This document shows, piece by piece, positions 22,887-32,467 of a stretch of DNA of 33,549 nucleotides. The stretch's first letter is position 1; the number at the start of each line of letters is the position of its first letter. A model generated the notes under the pieces. The model searched no databases, had not been told where the DNA came from, and saw nothing but the letters and a program-made list of their open reading frames with translations. The translations under genes were made by a program, and so were the position numbers. Source of the DNA: Planctomycetia bacterium (GTDB lineage: Bacteria > Planctomycetota > Planctomycetia > Pirellulales > Thermoguttaceae); contig JAUNBF010000044.1 in the NCBI GenBank assembly GCA_030527185.1, forward strand, positions 1 through 33,549. Reading direction: 5' to 3'.

Positions 22887-23645
22887 CTATTCCATTTTCG
22901 CTTTGGCCGCAACGCCGAGCAATTTGGAAATGACTGGCTCCACTTCCGCTCCCCACAGTTTGTACCCTGCCTCGTTCGGATGTACAAAGTCGGGCATGAG
23001 GGCTTTGGGAATGTCCCCTTTTTCATCCAGCCAGAGAGAATTGATGTCCAGCAGCGTGACATTTTTATAATCTTTGAAAATCTCCGGCAACATCGCGTTT
23101 GCCTTGCCCAGACGACCACGAATCGGATTGTCCGCTTTTTCCAGCGCCGGGAAAATGTTCAGGACGACAATCTGAATATTGGGATAGAGACTCTGCAATT
23201 TGTCGACGCAGGCCTGAATTCCCAACGCCACGTTTTCGGAGCAGTTTTCCCAATCGCCCCACAAACTGTTGATACCGATGAGCAGCATCGCCACTTTCGG
23301 TTCGATTTTGTCCATCGGTGCATCGTTCAGACGCCACAAAACGTGCTGTGTCTGGTCGCCGCCAAAGCCCATGTTGACATGTTTGCGGTCGCCGTAATAA
23401 TACGCTTCCACCGCTTTTCCGGCACCATCCCAACCATGCGTGATGGAGTCGCCGATCAGGAGCAAATCCACATCTCCCTGCGCAATCCGTGCCTTGTTCG
23501 CCTCATGGCGGGCTTTCCACCAGGCATGCTCCATTTTGTGGGCAGGAACCAGCGTGCGCGGCAACGGTTTTTCCTCTGCCGAAATCCTTCCCGCAAGAAT
23601 TCCCACGGCAAGCAGGGCAACCATCCCCAGAACGATTTTTTTCAT
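22887..23645 (-). CDS. secreted SGNH/GDSL-family hydrolase
   Basis: 252 residues from ATG 23645, behind GAGGTT. Residues 1-23 are a signal peptide (MKKIVLGMVALLAVGILAG, then ISA). The four SGNH blocks are present: GDSITHGW with nucleophile S67, GFGGDQ with Gly, GINSLW with N126, and DFVHPN with D219 and H222. These enzymes cut ester bonds in sugars, lipids or phospholipids. The sequence resembles the platelet-activating-factor acetylhydrolase-like and sialate-esterase-like branch; the substrate is not known. Exported to periplasm or surface. It is last of three genes in one direction (AKR, UbiA, SGNH), 88 bp behind UbiA, and ends at the shared terminator. Confidence 0.85.
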   Translation of the reverse strand: MKKIVLGMVALLAVGILAGRISAEEKPLPRTLVPAHKMEHAWWKARHEANKARIAQGDVDLLLIGDSITHGWDGAGKAVEAYYYGDRKHVNMGFGGDQTQHVLWRLNDAPMDKIEPKVAMLLIGINSLWGDWENCSENVALGIQACVDKLQSLYPNIQIVVLNIFPALEKADNPIRGRLGKANAMLPEIFKDYKNVTLLDINSLWLDEKGDIPKALMPDFVHPNEAGYKLWGAEVEPVISKLLGVAAKAKME

Positions 23646-23733
23646 AACAACCTCGATTCGTTTGTCAAAAACTATCTTCCGAACATCCACGATGTTCTCC
23701 TGCGTTTGATTATAAAACGCTTTCCACCCGTTG

Positions 23734-24651
23734 TCAACTGCTGGCAATCCATTTTCCCATCACACTGGCAGGCAAAAGCATGGCCAAAACGAGCAGCGAC
23801 GCGGGAAGTCCGCACGAAACCAGCACGATTCCCGCATCCAGAAGAAAAATTGTGAAAATGACTTGCTTAACCATCCTCTGAACGCGCTGGGGAGAGTCGA
23901 AAATCGCCATGGTGCAGCGAAATGTCAGAAAAACCATCAGAAACATCACCAGAATCGACCACCGCCACGGTTCCGCCAGCAAAAGCGGTATCACCCACGC
24001 CGGATTCCACGCCGTCAGTTCCGAAACGTAGGGGTAAAAAAGTCCCAAGCCCCCCGCCATGACCAGGACGCTTCCGACGAGCCAGAGGGCGGCAGGTCGA
24101 TCCTCCCCTTCCGTTTCCGCCCGCGCAAACCACGTCAAACCGAGGATATAGCAGGTGATTCCTGCCGGGATGCGCCAGAATGGGGCTGAAAAATCGAGGA
24201 ATTCGGGAGCCAAACTCATCAGTGCCACCAAATTCAACCCACGGCAAAGTCCCATCAAAATCGGCCCCACGGGTGTGCTTTTCCACGAAGAATTGTACGC
24301 CAGGATACCGCCTGCCAACAGCGTCGCCGTCAGCACCGGATACCAGACACCTGCCAGCAACGACGCGGCCAGGAATCCGCACCACCCTCCCAACAGCAAC
24401 CCGTATCCACCCACGCGAGCCGCCCCAAGCGGGATTTTCCCGGAAGGGATCGGACGCTCTGGACGCCACTGGCAATCTTCCGCGTAGTCATGCACATCGT
24501 TAAGCACCATTCCCGCCATGTACAAGGCCGCCGACCCCAATCCCGCCAGAAACATCCATTCCCACGGAAGGGAAAATAGCAGCGTCACCATCAGAACGTC
24601 CGCCACAATCGTAAACACATTCGGAAATCGCGCCAGTTTCAACCAATTCAT
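23734..24651 (-). CDS. UbiA-family prenyltransferase
   Basis: 305 residues from ATG 24651, behind GAGGTAACG. The upstream open frame overlaps the aldo/keto reductase gene and is rejected. It is a polytopic membrane protein with about eight hydrophobic helices. The first Asp-rich motif NDVHDYAED (51-59), followed by RPERPIPSGKI, binds the prenyl diphosphate and Mg. The second Asp motif in the later loop is weak: only AIFDSPQRVQRM is seen. UbiA enzymes join a prenyl chain to an aromatic ring, a haem or a polar lipid; the acceptor cannot be told here. It sits 26 bp behind the aldo/keto reductase gene and 88 bp before the SGNH gene. Some family members of this type are linked to eboC-like clusters, which is not seen here. 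Confidence 0.85.
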   Translation of the reverse strand: MNWLKLARFPNVFTIVADVLMVTLLFSLPWEWMFLAGLGSAALYMAGMVLNDVHDYAEDCQWRPERPIPSGKIPLGAARVGGYGLLLGGWCGFLAASLLAGVWYPVLTATLLAGGILAYNSSWKSTPVGPILMGLCRGLNLVALMSLAPEFLDFSAPFWRIPAGITCYILGLTWFARAETEGEDRPAALWLVGSVLVMAGGLGLFYPYVSELTAWNPAWVIPLLLAEPWRWSILVMFLMVFLTFRCTMAIFDSPQRVQRMVKQVIFTIFLLDAGIVLVSCGLPASLLVLAMLLPASVMGKWIASS

Positions 24652-24677
24652 CGTTACCTCATGATTTTTACGGTTTA

Positions 24678-25700
24678 TCAAATCTTCACGGAAGCAAATG
24701 CCGATTCGATTTCCGCAATCTCTTCCGCGGAAAGTCGGACATCGCCCGCCGCAACGTTTTCCAGCACCTGGCGAGGAGTTCGCGCTCCACATAAAACGTT
24801 GGTTTTCGGGTACTTGGAAAACGTCCACGCAATGACCAGTTGAGCCTGCGTCAGACCATGTTTTTCCGCCAGGGGCTGCAATTGAGCCAGTTTTTCGTTG
24901 ACTTGCCGACGACTTTCCGGGCTAAATCGTGGTTCGTGACTTCGGCGGTCTCCCTCGCCAAAAACCCGTTCGGGAGCCATTCTTCCGGTCAGCAACCCTC
25001 GACACAACGGCGAATAGGGCAAGAGCGTTATCTGCTCTTTTTTCGCTTTTTCCAGCAACCCGTTTTCTTCGATTTCCCGATCGAGCAGACTGTAACGTTC
25101 CTGAATCACCTCGACACGTCCCACTTTTTCGTACTCTTCCAGCGTGGCACACGTCGTATTGGAAACTCCCACCGCCCGGATTTTCCCCTCCTCTTTCAGT
25201 TTCATCATCGTTTCCATCGTCTCCGCCACACAGGAAGTCTCATCCTGCCAGTGCGTTTGAAGAAGGTCGATATAATCCGTCTGGAGCCGTCGGAGACTCT
25301 CCTCTACCTCCTTCCGAATCGACTCCGGGCGAAGGTACTTGTAAACGCGGTAATCGAAATGGTCGGCGGAACCTTCCCCTTTTTCGGTGGTGTAAAAGTG
25401 CAGAATCCCCTTCCCTTTCGGCCACTCCTCTTTCGTCCAGGCCAGGCCGCATTTGGTCGCAATCAGCACTTTTTCGCGGGGAAATCCCTCCAATGCCTTG
25501 GCGACAATCTCCTCCGACCTCCCGAAACCGTACACCGGAGCGGTATCAATCAGGTTGACTCCATGTTCCAATGCTGTGCGAATTGCCGCGACGGCCTCTT
25601 TTTCTTCCGTTCCGCCCCACATCCAGCCTCCCGCCGCCCATGTGCCCAGCGCGATGACCGAACCTTGCATTTCAGTCGTCCCAATCGTAACGTATTGCAT
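24678..25700 (-). CDS. aldo/keto reductase
   Basis: 340 residues from ATG 25700, behind AAGGAG. The catalytic tetrad is present: D52 and Y57 (NLIDTAPVYGFGRSEE), K83 (ATKCG) and H150 (LLQTHWQD). C-terminal NADPH-binding marks follow (LLPYSPLCRGLLTG; GARTPRQVLENV). These cytoplasmic (beta/alpha)8 enzymes reduce aldehydes and ketones with NADPH. The sequence resembles the YhdN/general-stress group, so a broad-range reductase is likely. It is the first gene of the unit with UbiA and SGNH. Upstream, TATACT in TTATTATACT is a possible -10 box without a good -35. No unusual residue is seen. Confidence 0.92.
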   Translation of the reverse strand: MQYVTIGTTEMQGSVIALGTWAAGGWMWGGTEEKEAVAAIRTALEHGVNLIDTAPVYGFGRSEEIVAKALEGFPREKVLIATKCGLAWTKEEWPKGKGILHFYTTEKGEGSADHFDYRVYKYLRPESIRKEVEESLRRLQTDYIDLLQTHWQDETSCVAETMETMMKLKEEGKIRAVGVSNTTCATLEEYEKVGRVEVIQERYSLLDREIEENGLLEKAKKEQITLLPYSPLCRGLLTGRMAPERVFGEGDRRSHEPRFSPESRRQVNEKLAQLQPLAEKHGLTQAQLVIAWTFSKYPKTNVLCGARTPRQVLENVAAGDVRLSAEEIAEIESAFASVKI

Positions 25701-25846
25701 TTTTTATCTCCTTGTAGTATAATAAAGTACTGGAGAGTCGCTTCATTTTCTGCCAAAGGGTCTCTCCGCACTCCTCATGAATAATCCATTAATTCATCAA
25801 TTGTTCTATTATATCCTATTTTAACCATCAACACAAGGAATCCATC

Positions 25847-26419
25847 ATGAAAATCATAGGTATCAACGGAAGTCCACGCCCCGAAGGAAATACCGCCATT
25901 TTGCTGCGGGAAGTTTTGCGGGCGGCTGCGGAAGACGGAATGGAGACGGAATTGGTACAACTTCGTGGCCCCCTCAGCGGTTGTATCGCGTGTGGGATGT
26001 GCCGGAAAAATCAGGATCGAAAGTGTGCGTTGAAAAACGATTCTGTCAACGAAATCATGGAGAAAGTCTTTCAATCCGACGCGGTTGTTTTCGGAACGCC
26101 TTCCTATTTTGCCAACATGACGGCCGAACTGAAAGCCTTCATCGACCGGCTCGGCTTTACCGCACTCTCCAACGGCGGACTCCTGGCACGCAAAGTCGGT
26201 GCCGGGGTGATTGCCCAGCGTCGCGGTGGCGATGTCCATATTCTGGACTCAATCAACCACATGATGCTCATGTCGCGGATGATCATTCCCGGCTCGACGT
26301 ACTGGAACTTTGGATTTGGCCTGGAGCCGGGGGAGGTTGCCCAGGATGAAGAGGCCATGCGGAACATGCGTGATTTGGGACACACGATTGCCTGGCTGGT
26401 ACAAGTCACGAAAAAGTAG
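25847..26419 (+). CDS. flavodoxin-fold NAD(P)H-dependent FMN reductase, iron-sulfur flavoprotein-like
   Basis: 190 residues from ATG 25847, behind AAGGAATCC. GINGSPRPEGNTAILL (5-20) is the FMN phosphate loop. GTPSYFANMTAELKAFIDR is the second flavin-binding signature. Between them is a compact cysteine motif, GCIACGMCRKNQDRKC, with C46, C49, C52 and C60 spaced CX2CX2CX7C. This is the pattern that holds a 4Fe-4S cluster in archaeal Isf. If functional, the protein would shuttle electrons from ferredoxin or NAD(P)H to acceptors such as oxygen or peroxide. It is a single gene between the AKR unit and the convergent oxidoreductase, which starts 12 bp after its stop. Confidence 0.85.
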   Translation: MKIIGINGSPRPEGNTAILLREVLRAAAEDGMETELVQLRGPLSGCIACGMCRKNQDRKCALKNDSVNEIMEKVFQSDAVVFGTPSYFANMTAELKAFIDRLGFTALSNGGLLARKVGAGVIAQRRGGDVHILDSINHMMLMSRMIIPGSTYWNFGFGLEPGEVAQDEEAMRNMRDLGHTIAWLVQVTKK

Positions 26420-26431
26420 AAAACATTTCTC

Positions 26432-27754
26432 TTAAACGTGGATTTCAAACCCTTTGCGTTGGGGACGTTGGAGGAACGATTTTGCGAGATCGTCCCCAAC
26501 GATCGTTTCGGCAACCGGGTCCCAGATAAATTTCCGCTTTAGCCGTGCCGCAATGCCACACAAATGACAGACGGTCATGGCCTGGACGTGGCTGAAGGGG
26601 TCGGAGACGGTTAGGCCACCCTCCCGAATGCACTGATAGAAATTCGCCTTGTGCCAGGAGGGATTTTTTCCTTTGAAGAGCCGACGTTTGTCCTCTTCGG
26701 TGTACTGGTCCTGATCCCAGGCTTCTTCGATGGGTTGGCCGGTAATCCGTTCACGATTGACGAAAATACGCCCTTTTTCACCTTCCACCAGCAAGCCATT
26801 GTCCGCTTTATTCGTGATGATGAGCGTTGCCCCGGAAGCGAACGGACAGACGAACCGAAAGTCGATCGGCGTGTTGTAATACCGGTCGCTGCTGGGGATT
26901 CCGTCGTGAAAATCGACCGCGCAGACCGATTCCGTCCCATCCACCGAGAGTGGACCGCACCCTTTTTTGTCTTCCCGCAAAAGCCACAGGGCAATGTCGA
27001 CGTGGTGAGCGCCCCAATCGGCAATCACGCCACTGGCATATTCAAACCAGTAGCGGAAGGTGCCGTGACAACGCTGGCGAATGTACTCTGTCCAGGGTGC
27101 CTGTCCCAGCCAGGTGTTCCAGTCGAGTTCCTCCGGGACGGGGGATGGCTCGAACGGGCCGCAAATATCTCTACTTCGGGGAGAGGTGGGCAGCCCGACC
27201 GTGACCGTATGGATTTTCCCCAGAATCCCCTTGTGAGCCATGTTGACCGCTCGCAGAAATCGCTGCGTATCGTCCCTTTGTTGCGTGCCGACCTGAAACG
27301 TTTTCCGGTATTTTTCACACGCTTTGCGAATGAGAAACCCTTCCTCCACCGTCAGCGTCAGTGGTTTCTGGCAGAACACATGTTTCCCGGCCTGGAGCGC
27401 TTCGATACAGATTTTGACGTGCCAGTGATCCGGCGTGGAGCAACTCACAACGTCCACATCGTCGCGATCCAGAATCCGGCGATAATCCGCGTAACAAAGT
27501 TCCGAAGGGGTCTGGAACTGTTTGGCCGCACTCTGAAGTCGTTGGGCATCCACGTCGCACAGCCCGACCAACTCGGCCAGATGTCGATGTCCCTGAACAT
27601 CCGCACACCCCATTCCGCCCAACCCGATATGGGCAAAACGGAGCCGTTCGCTGGGAGCTTCTTCACCATGCAGCAGATTTGGCAAAAATGTGGGAATTCC
27701 TCCCAAAACGGCACCAGCGGCCAGAAAATAACGGCGGGAAAGGTTGGTTTTCAT
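26432..27754 (-). CDS. Tat-exported Gfo/Idh/MocA-family oxidoreductase
   Basis: 440 residues from ATG 27754, behind TGGAG. The longer open frame upstream has no signal. LSRRYFLAAGAVLGG is a twin-arginine signal, so the folded cofactor enzyme is exported. The Rossmann loop is HIGLGGMG (44-49). TPDHWHV is typical of the family. The cofactor-binding EKP motif reads QKP here, with catalytic K130. WGAHHVDIALW (about 240) carries the substrate His. Exported members of this family are very numerous in planctomycetes and are thought to oxidise or epimerise sugars or inositols; the substrate is unknown. It is convergent with the flavoprotein gene and divergent from ligA, with which it shares a 300-bp region. 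Confidence 0.9.
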   Translation of the reverse strand: MKTNLSRRYFLAAGAVLGGIPTFLPNLLHGEEAPSERLRFAHIGLGGMGCADVQGHRHLAELVGLCDVDAQRLQSAAKQFQTPSELCYADYRRILDRDDVDVVSCSTPDHWHVKICIEALQAGKHVFCQKPLTLTVEEGFLIRKACEKYRKTFQVGTQQRDDTQRFLRAVNMAHKGILGKIHTVTVGLPTSPRSRDICGPFEPSPVPEELDWNTWLGQAPWTEYIRQRCHGTFRYWFEYASGVIADWGAHHVDIALWLLREDKKGCGPLSVDGTESVCAVDFHDGIPSSDRYYNTPIDFRFVCPFASGATLIITNKADNGLLVEGEKGRIFVNRERITGQPIEEAWDQDQYTEEDKRRLFKGKNPSWHKANFYQCIREGGLTVSDPFSHVQAMTVCHLCGIAARLKRKFIWDPVAETIVGDDLAKSFLQRPQRKGFEIHV

Positions 27755-27990
27755 AATTTTTCTCCAAAATTGACAATAGGATAGACGACGCCACTTTCCA
27801 TTGTCGGAAATGGGTGAACCATTCTCCTCTTTCAGAGGGTGGGTGGGCATTGTATCCCTTCTTGCCATGGTTCCCACTCCAACCCAACAAGTTGGAAACT
27901 CCAGCATGATTGGAAATCGGTCTTTCGGCCAGGTGGAACGTGGTTCTTTTTTTGCGTCGCGGTGCAACCACTGGAATTTTCGACTTTTTC

Positions 27991-27999
27991 TGTTATAAT
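27991..27999 (+). promoter_or_regulatory. extended -10 promoter of ligA
   Basis: TGTTATAAT (TG-N-TATAAT; TATAAT at 27994-27999) lies 54 bp before the ligA ATG. No matching -35 was found. Confidence 0.55.
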
Positions 28000-28041
28000 T
28001 CTGTAGTATTTCCTGTAAATTTTGAAGATTCCCTGTCGTAA

Positions 28042-30132
<2,091 letters not shown>

Positions 30133-30290
30133 TAACCGCCGTACTCCCTCCCATGAATTTCGAGCCATGTCGGCAAAAAACGCTGAAAACTTGAGAGAAT
30201 TTTGGAAAATTACCCAAATTGCTCTTGGAAAAAAACGTTTTTTTTGCTAAATTCCTCTCGAATCATTCAATTTCAGGAGGAGAAGGAAAA

Positions 30291-31421
30291 ATGTGGAAAA
30301 AAACGACTCTGTGGCTGATGGTTTTCAGCCTGATTCTGATTGCGGGAAAAACTTTGGCGGCCACCCAGGAAACGTATCCCTATAAGCTGACACCGCAACA
30401 AGGCCCCTGGCTCGTCATGGCGAAGGTGTTTGCGGATGAAAATGTGAGCGAAGCCCGTCGGCAGGCGATGGAACTGGCGAAAGAGCTGCGGGAAGAGTAC
30501 CGTATGAGTGCTTACATTTACGAAAAAGTGAACCCGGAAGGGGAGATGATGGAAGGGCGGCCGTACTGGGTTGTCGATGAGGATGATCCCACCGTGCAGC
30601 CTGTCACGTCGAACAAATATCGCTATCTGAATCCGACGACACGTGCGGAATTTGCGGTATTGGTGGGAGATTTCCCGGCACTGGAAGATAGTCGGGCAAC
30701 GAAAATGCTGGAAAAGGTTCGCCATCTCCAGCCGAAATGCCTGAAAAGCAACGCGGAAACGCACCCGCTTCTGGGAATGGCTGGCACGCAGACACCACTT
30801 CCGTTGAGTCGAGCATTTGTCGTGGCCAACCCGCTGTTGCCGAAGGAATATTTCGTTTCGTCCGGGCTGGACCCAGTCGTGCTGGCCGCGAACAAGGATA
30901 TTAAAAAGCACTCTCTGCTCGACTGTCCCGGCACGTATTCCGTGCAAGTGGCTGTTTTGAAAGGAATTACGACACTGGATCAACAGAAAATTGCGGAAAT
31001 CAAACGGAATGAGAATCGATCGTTTTCCGTGAAGGGACAGACGTTGGCCGACGCGGATGCCAAAGCGGTCATTTTGTGCGAGGAACTCCGCAAACGAGGT
31101 TACGAAGCGTACGTTTTCCGGGATCACTACGCCAGTATCGTCACCATCGGCAGTTTCGATACCATCGGCTCTCACCAGAATGGGGAATTCGTTCTGGTTC
31201 CGCAGATTACGGAAATTTTCAAGACATTCAGCGCCACCTGCGACCCGTCTCAAGGCCTGGCGGGAATCAAGAGGAAGGTGATTCAGGAAATTCCGGCCAA
31301 AAATGGTGCCAAAGTCCGAAGTCGGAACTCTCACCGCATTGCGTTCGACGTCACGCCGAAAATCATCATGGTTCCCCGCCGTCCTGTCGTCAACAGTGGT
31401 TTTTCCTTTGCGGGAAAATAA
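30291..31421 (+). CDS. secreted protein of unknown function
   Basis: 376 residues from ATG 30291, five bases after CAGGAGGAGAAGG. The signal peptide (WKKTTLWLMVFSLILIAGKTLA) probably ends after LAA. The mature part starts with QGPWLVMAKVFADENVSEARRQAMELAKELREEY. Near residue 235 comes a matching block, GTYSVQVAVLKG..ADADAKAVILCEELRKRGYEAYVFRDHYASIVTIGSF. The two blocks resemble each other and are reminiscent of SPOR-like repeats (strand, long helix, strand, G-S-F), which bind denuded peptidoglycan. That match is my inference from pattern only. The tail is basic (MVPRRPVV). It is transcribed alone and ends in a strong terminator. Confidence 0.72.
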   Translation: MWKKTTLWLMVFSLILIAGKTLAATQETYPYKLTPQQGPWLVMAKVFADENVSEARRQAMELAKELREEYRMSAYIYEKVNPEGEMMEGRPYWVVDEDDPTVQPVTSNKYRYLNPTTRAEFAVLVGDFPALEDSRATKMLEKVRHLQPKCLKSNAETHPLLGMAGTQTPLPLSRAFVVANPLLPKEYFVSSGLDPVVLAANKDIKKHSLLDCPGTYSVQVAVLKGITTLDQQKIAEIKRNENRSFSVKGQTLADADAKAVILCEELRKRGYEAYVFRDHYASIVTIGSFDTIGSHQNGEFVLVPQITEIFKTFSATCDPSQGLAGIKRKVIQEIPAKNGAKVRSRNSHRIAFDVTPKIIMVPRRPVVNSGFSFAGK

Positions 31422-31442
31422 TTCTCACAAACCTACTTCCCG

Positions 31443-31491
31443 AAGTGGAAAGAGTCCCTCCTCCGTTTTTAAGGCTCTTTCCACTTTTTTT
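31443..31491. terminator. bidirectional rho-independent terminator
   Basis: AAGTGGAAAGAG (31443-31454) pairs perfectly with CTCTTTCCACTT (31475-31486), a 12-bp stem with a 20-base loop, followed by a T run. It separates the secreted-protein gene from the convergent DUF1559 gene, whose stop is at 31496. Confidence 0.88.
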
Positions 31492-31495
31492 ATGC

Positions 31496-32467
31496 TCACT
31501 CCGGCAGAGTTGCAACGTTACCATCCGCTTTTTTACCCAGATAACTGTGAACGAGAGGGTCGATGGCGTAGGTGATTCGGTGTACGGAACCGTCGCATAA
31601 AGCCATGCCGAACGAGCCGGAATGGGAGCTGCCGAAAACGAGTGTGTTCGACAGTCCGATACGATCCTGCAACGGGCGGTATTGGCCTGTGGAGGTGTAT
31701 TGGCATTTTCGCAGACGGTCGTTATCGGCTCCTGTCCAGGCGGTGTGGTCGTCGCCATCCTCCCGACCATCGGTGTATTTGTCCGCACGCAGGAATTTCT
31801 CTCCAATCAGATACGTGTTGGAGGTGCCATCGCGGATTTCCGACAAAGGAACGAAACTGCGGGGATAAATCGTTCCTGTTTCGTAGGTGGCGGGCGTCCG
31901 ATCGTTGTTGTACTCTGAACGAATGGTGGAGTAGTCGCCGTACCAGACGTTGTACGTGTCCCCCGAATTGGCGGCATAGTCGTTTTTACTGCTGAGCGTC
32001 ACTTCACTCCGATTGCAGTTGGCACTGGTCGCATTGTTCAGAGGATACGCAATTGCCGGACGACGGGAAGGGCAATAGAACGTGGAGACTGGTTGACGCA
32101 TTCGTTCGGTCGCCCCTTCTTTCTGCGTATCGTTGATTTCCCAGATACCATCCTGTCCCAGTCCCCATAATGCCTGTTGTTCCAGGAATGGCAGGAGCGA
32201 GTAAGCCCAACTGCCACACTGATACCGAAAACCGAGGTCGGGGTCCCCTTCCCACGGCCAAACCCACCCACTCGACGGCAATGCCCGTTGGGTCGATTCG
32301 TGATTGAGGCACGCCAGGGCCTGTTGCCGCAGATGGTTGTTGCACTGCATTTGACGGGCGGCCTCACGAGCCTGCTGGACGGCGGGCAGAAGCAGCCCCA
32401 CCAACATTCCGATGATGGCAATCACCACCAGAAGTTCCACCAAAGTAAACGCTTTTTTACGGTTCAT
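31496..32467 (-). CDS. DUF1559-domain prepilin-like protein
   Basis: 323 residues from ATG 32467. The N-terminus KKAFTLVELLVVIAIIGMLVGLLLPAVQQAREAARQMQC is a type IV prepilin signal: cleavage before Phe, the Glu at +5, and one hydrophobic helix. The body is the planctomycete-specific DUF1559 domain, with NNHLRQQALACLNHES, SWAYSLLPFLEQQ, TFYCPSRR, YAANSGDTY and the terminal SSHSGSFGMALCDGSVHRI (H-x9-DG type end). Such proteins are highly multiplied in planctomycetes and resemble type II secretion pseudopilins, but no function is proven. Its ATG overlaps the TGA of the PEP-CTERM gene in ATGA, so the two are translationally coupled. Ends five bases after a shared terminator. Confidence 0.95.
   Translation of the reverse strand: MNRKKAFTLVELLVVIAIIGMLVGLLLPAVQQAREAARQMQCNNHLRQQALACLNHESTQRALPSSGWVWPWEGDPDLGFRYQCGSWAYSLLPFLEQQALWGLGQDGIWEINDTQKEGATERMRQPVSTFYCPSRRPAIAYPLNNATSANCNRSEVTLSSKNDYAANSGDTYNVWYGDYSTIRSEYNNDRTPATYETGTIYPRSFVPLSEIRDGTSNTYLIGEKFLRADKYTDGREDGDDHTAWTGADNDRLRKCQYTSTGQYRPLQDRIGLSNTLVFGSSHSGSFGMALCDGSVHRITYAIDPLVHSYLGKKADGNVATLPE

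Noticed and set aside
25773..25800. TGAATAA-TCC-ATTAATTCA inverted repeat before the flavoprotein gene as an operator
   Set aside because: The symmetry is imperfect, A/T-rich and without a neighbouring regulator gene; likely chance.
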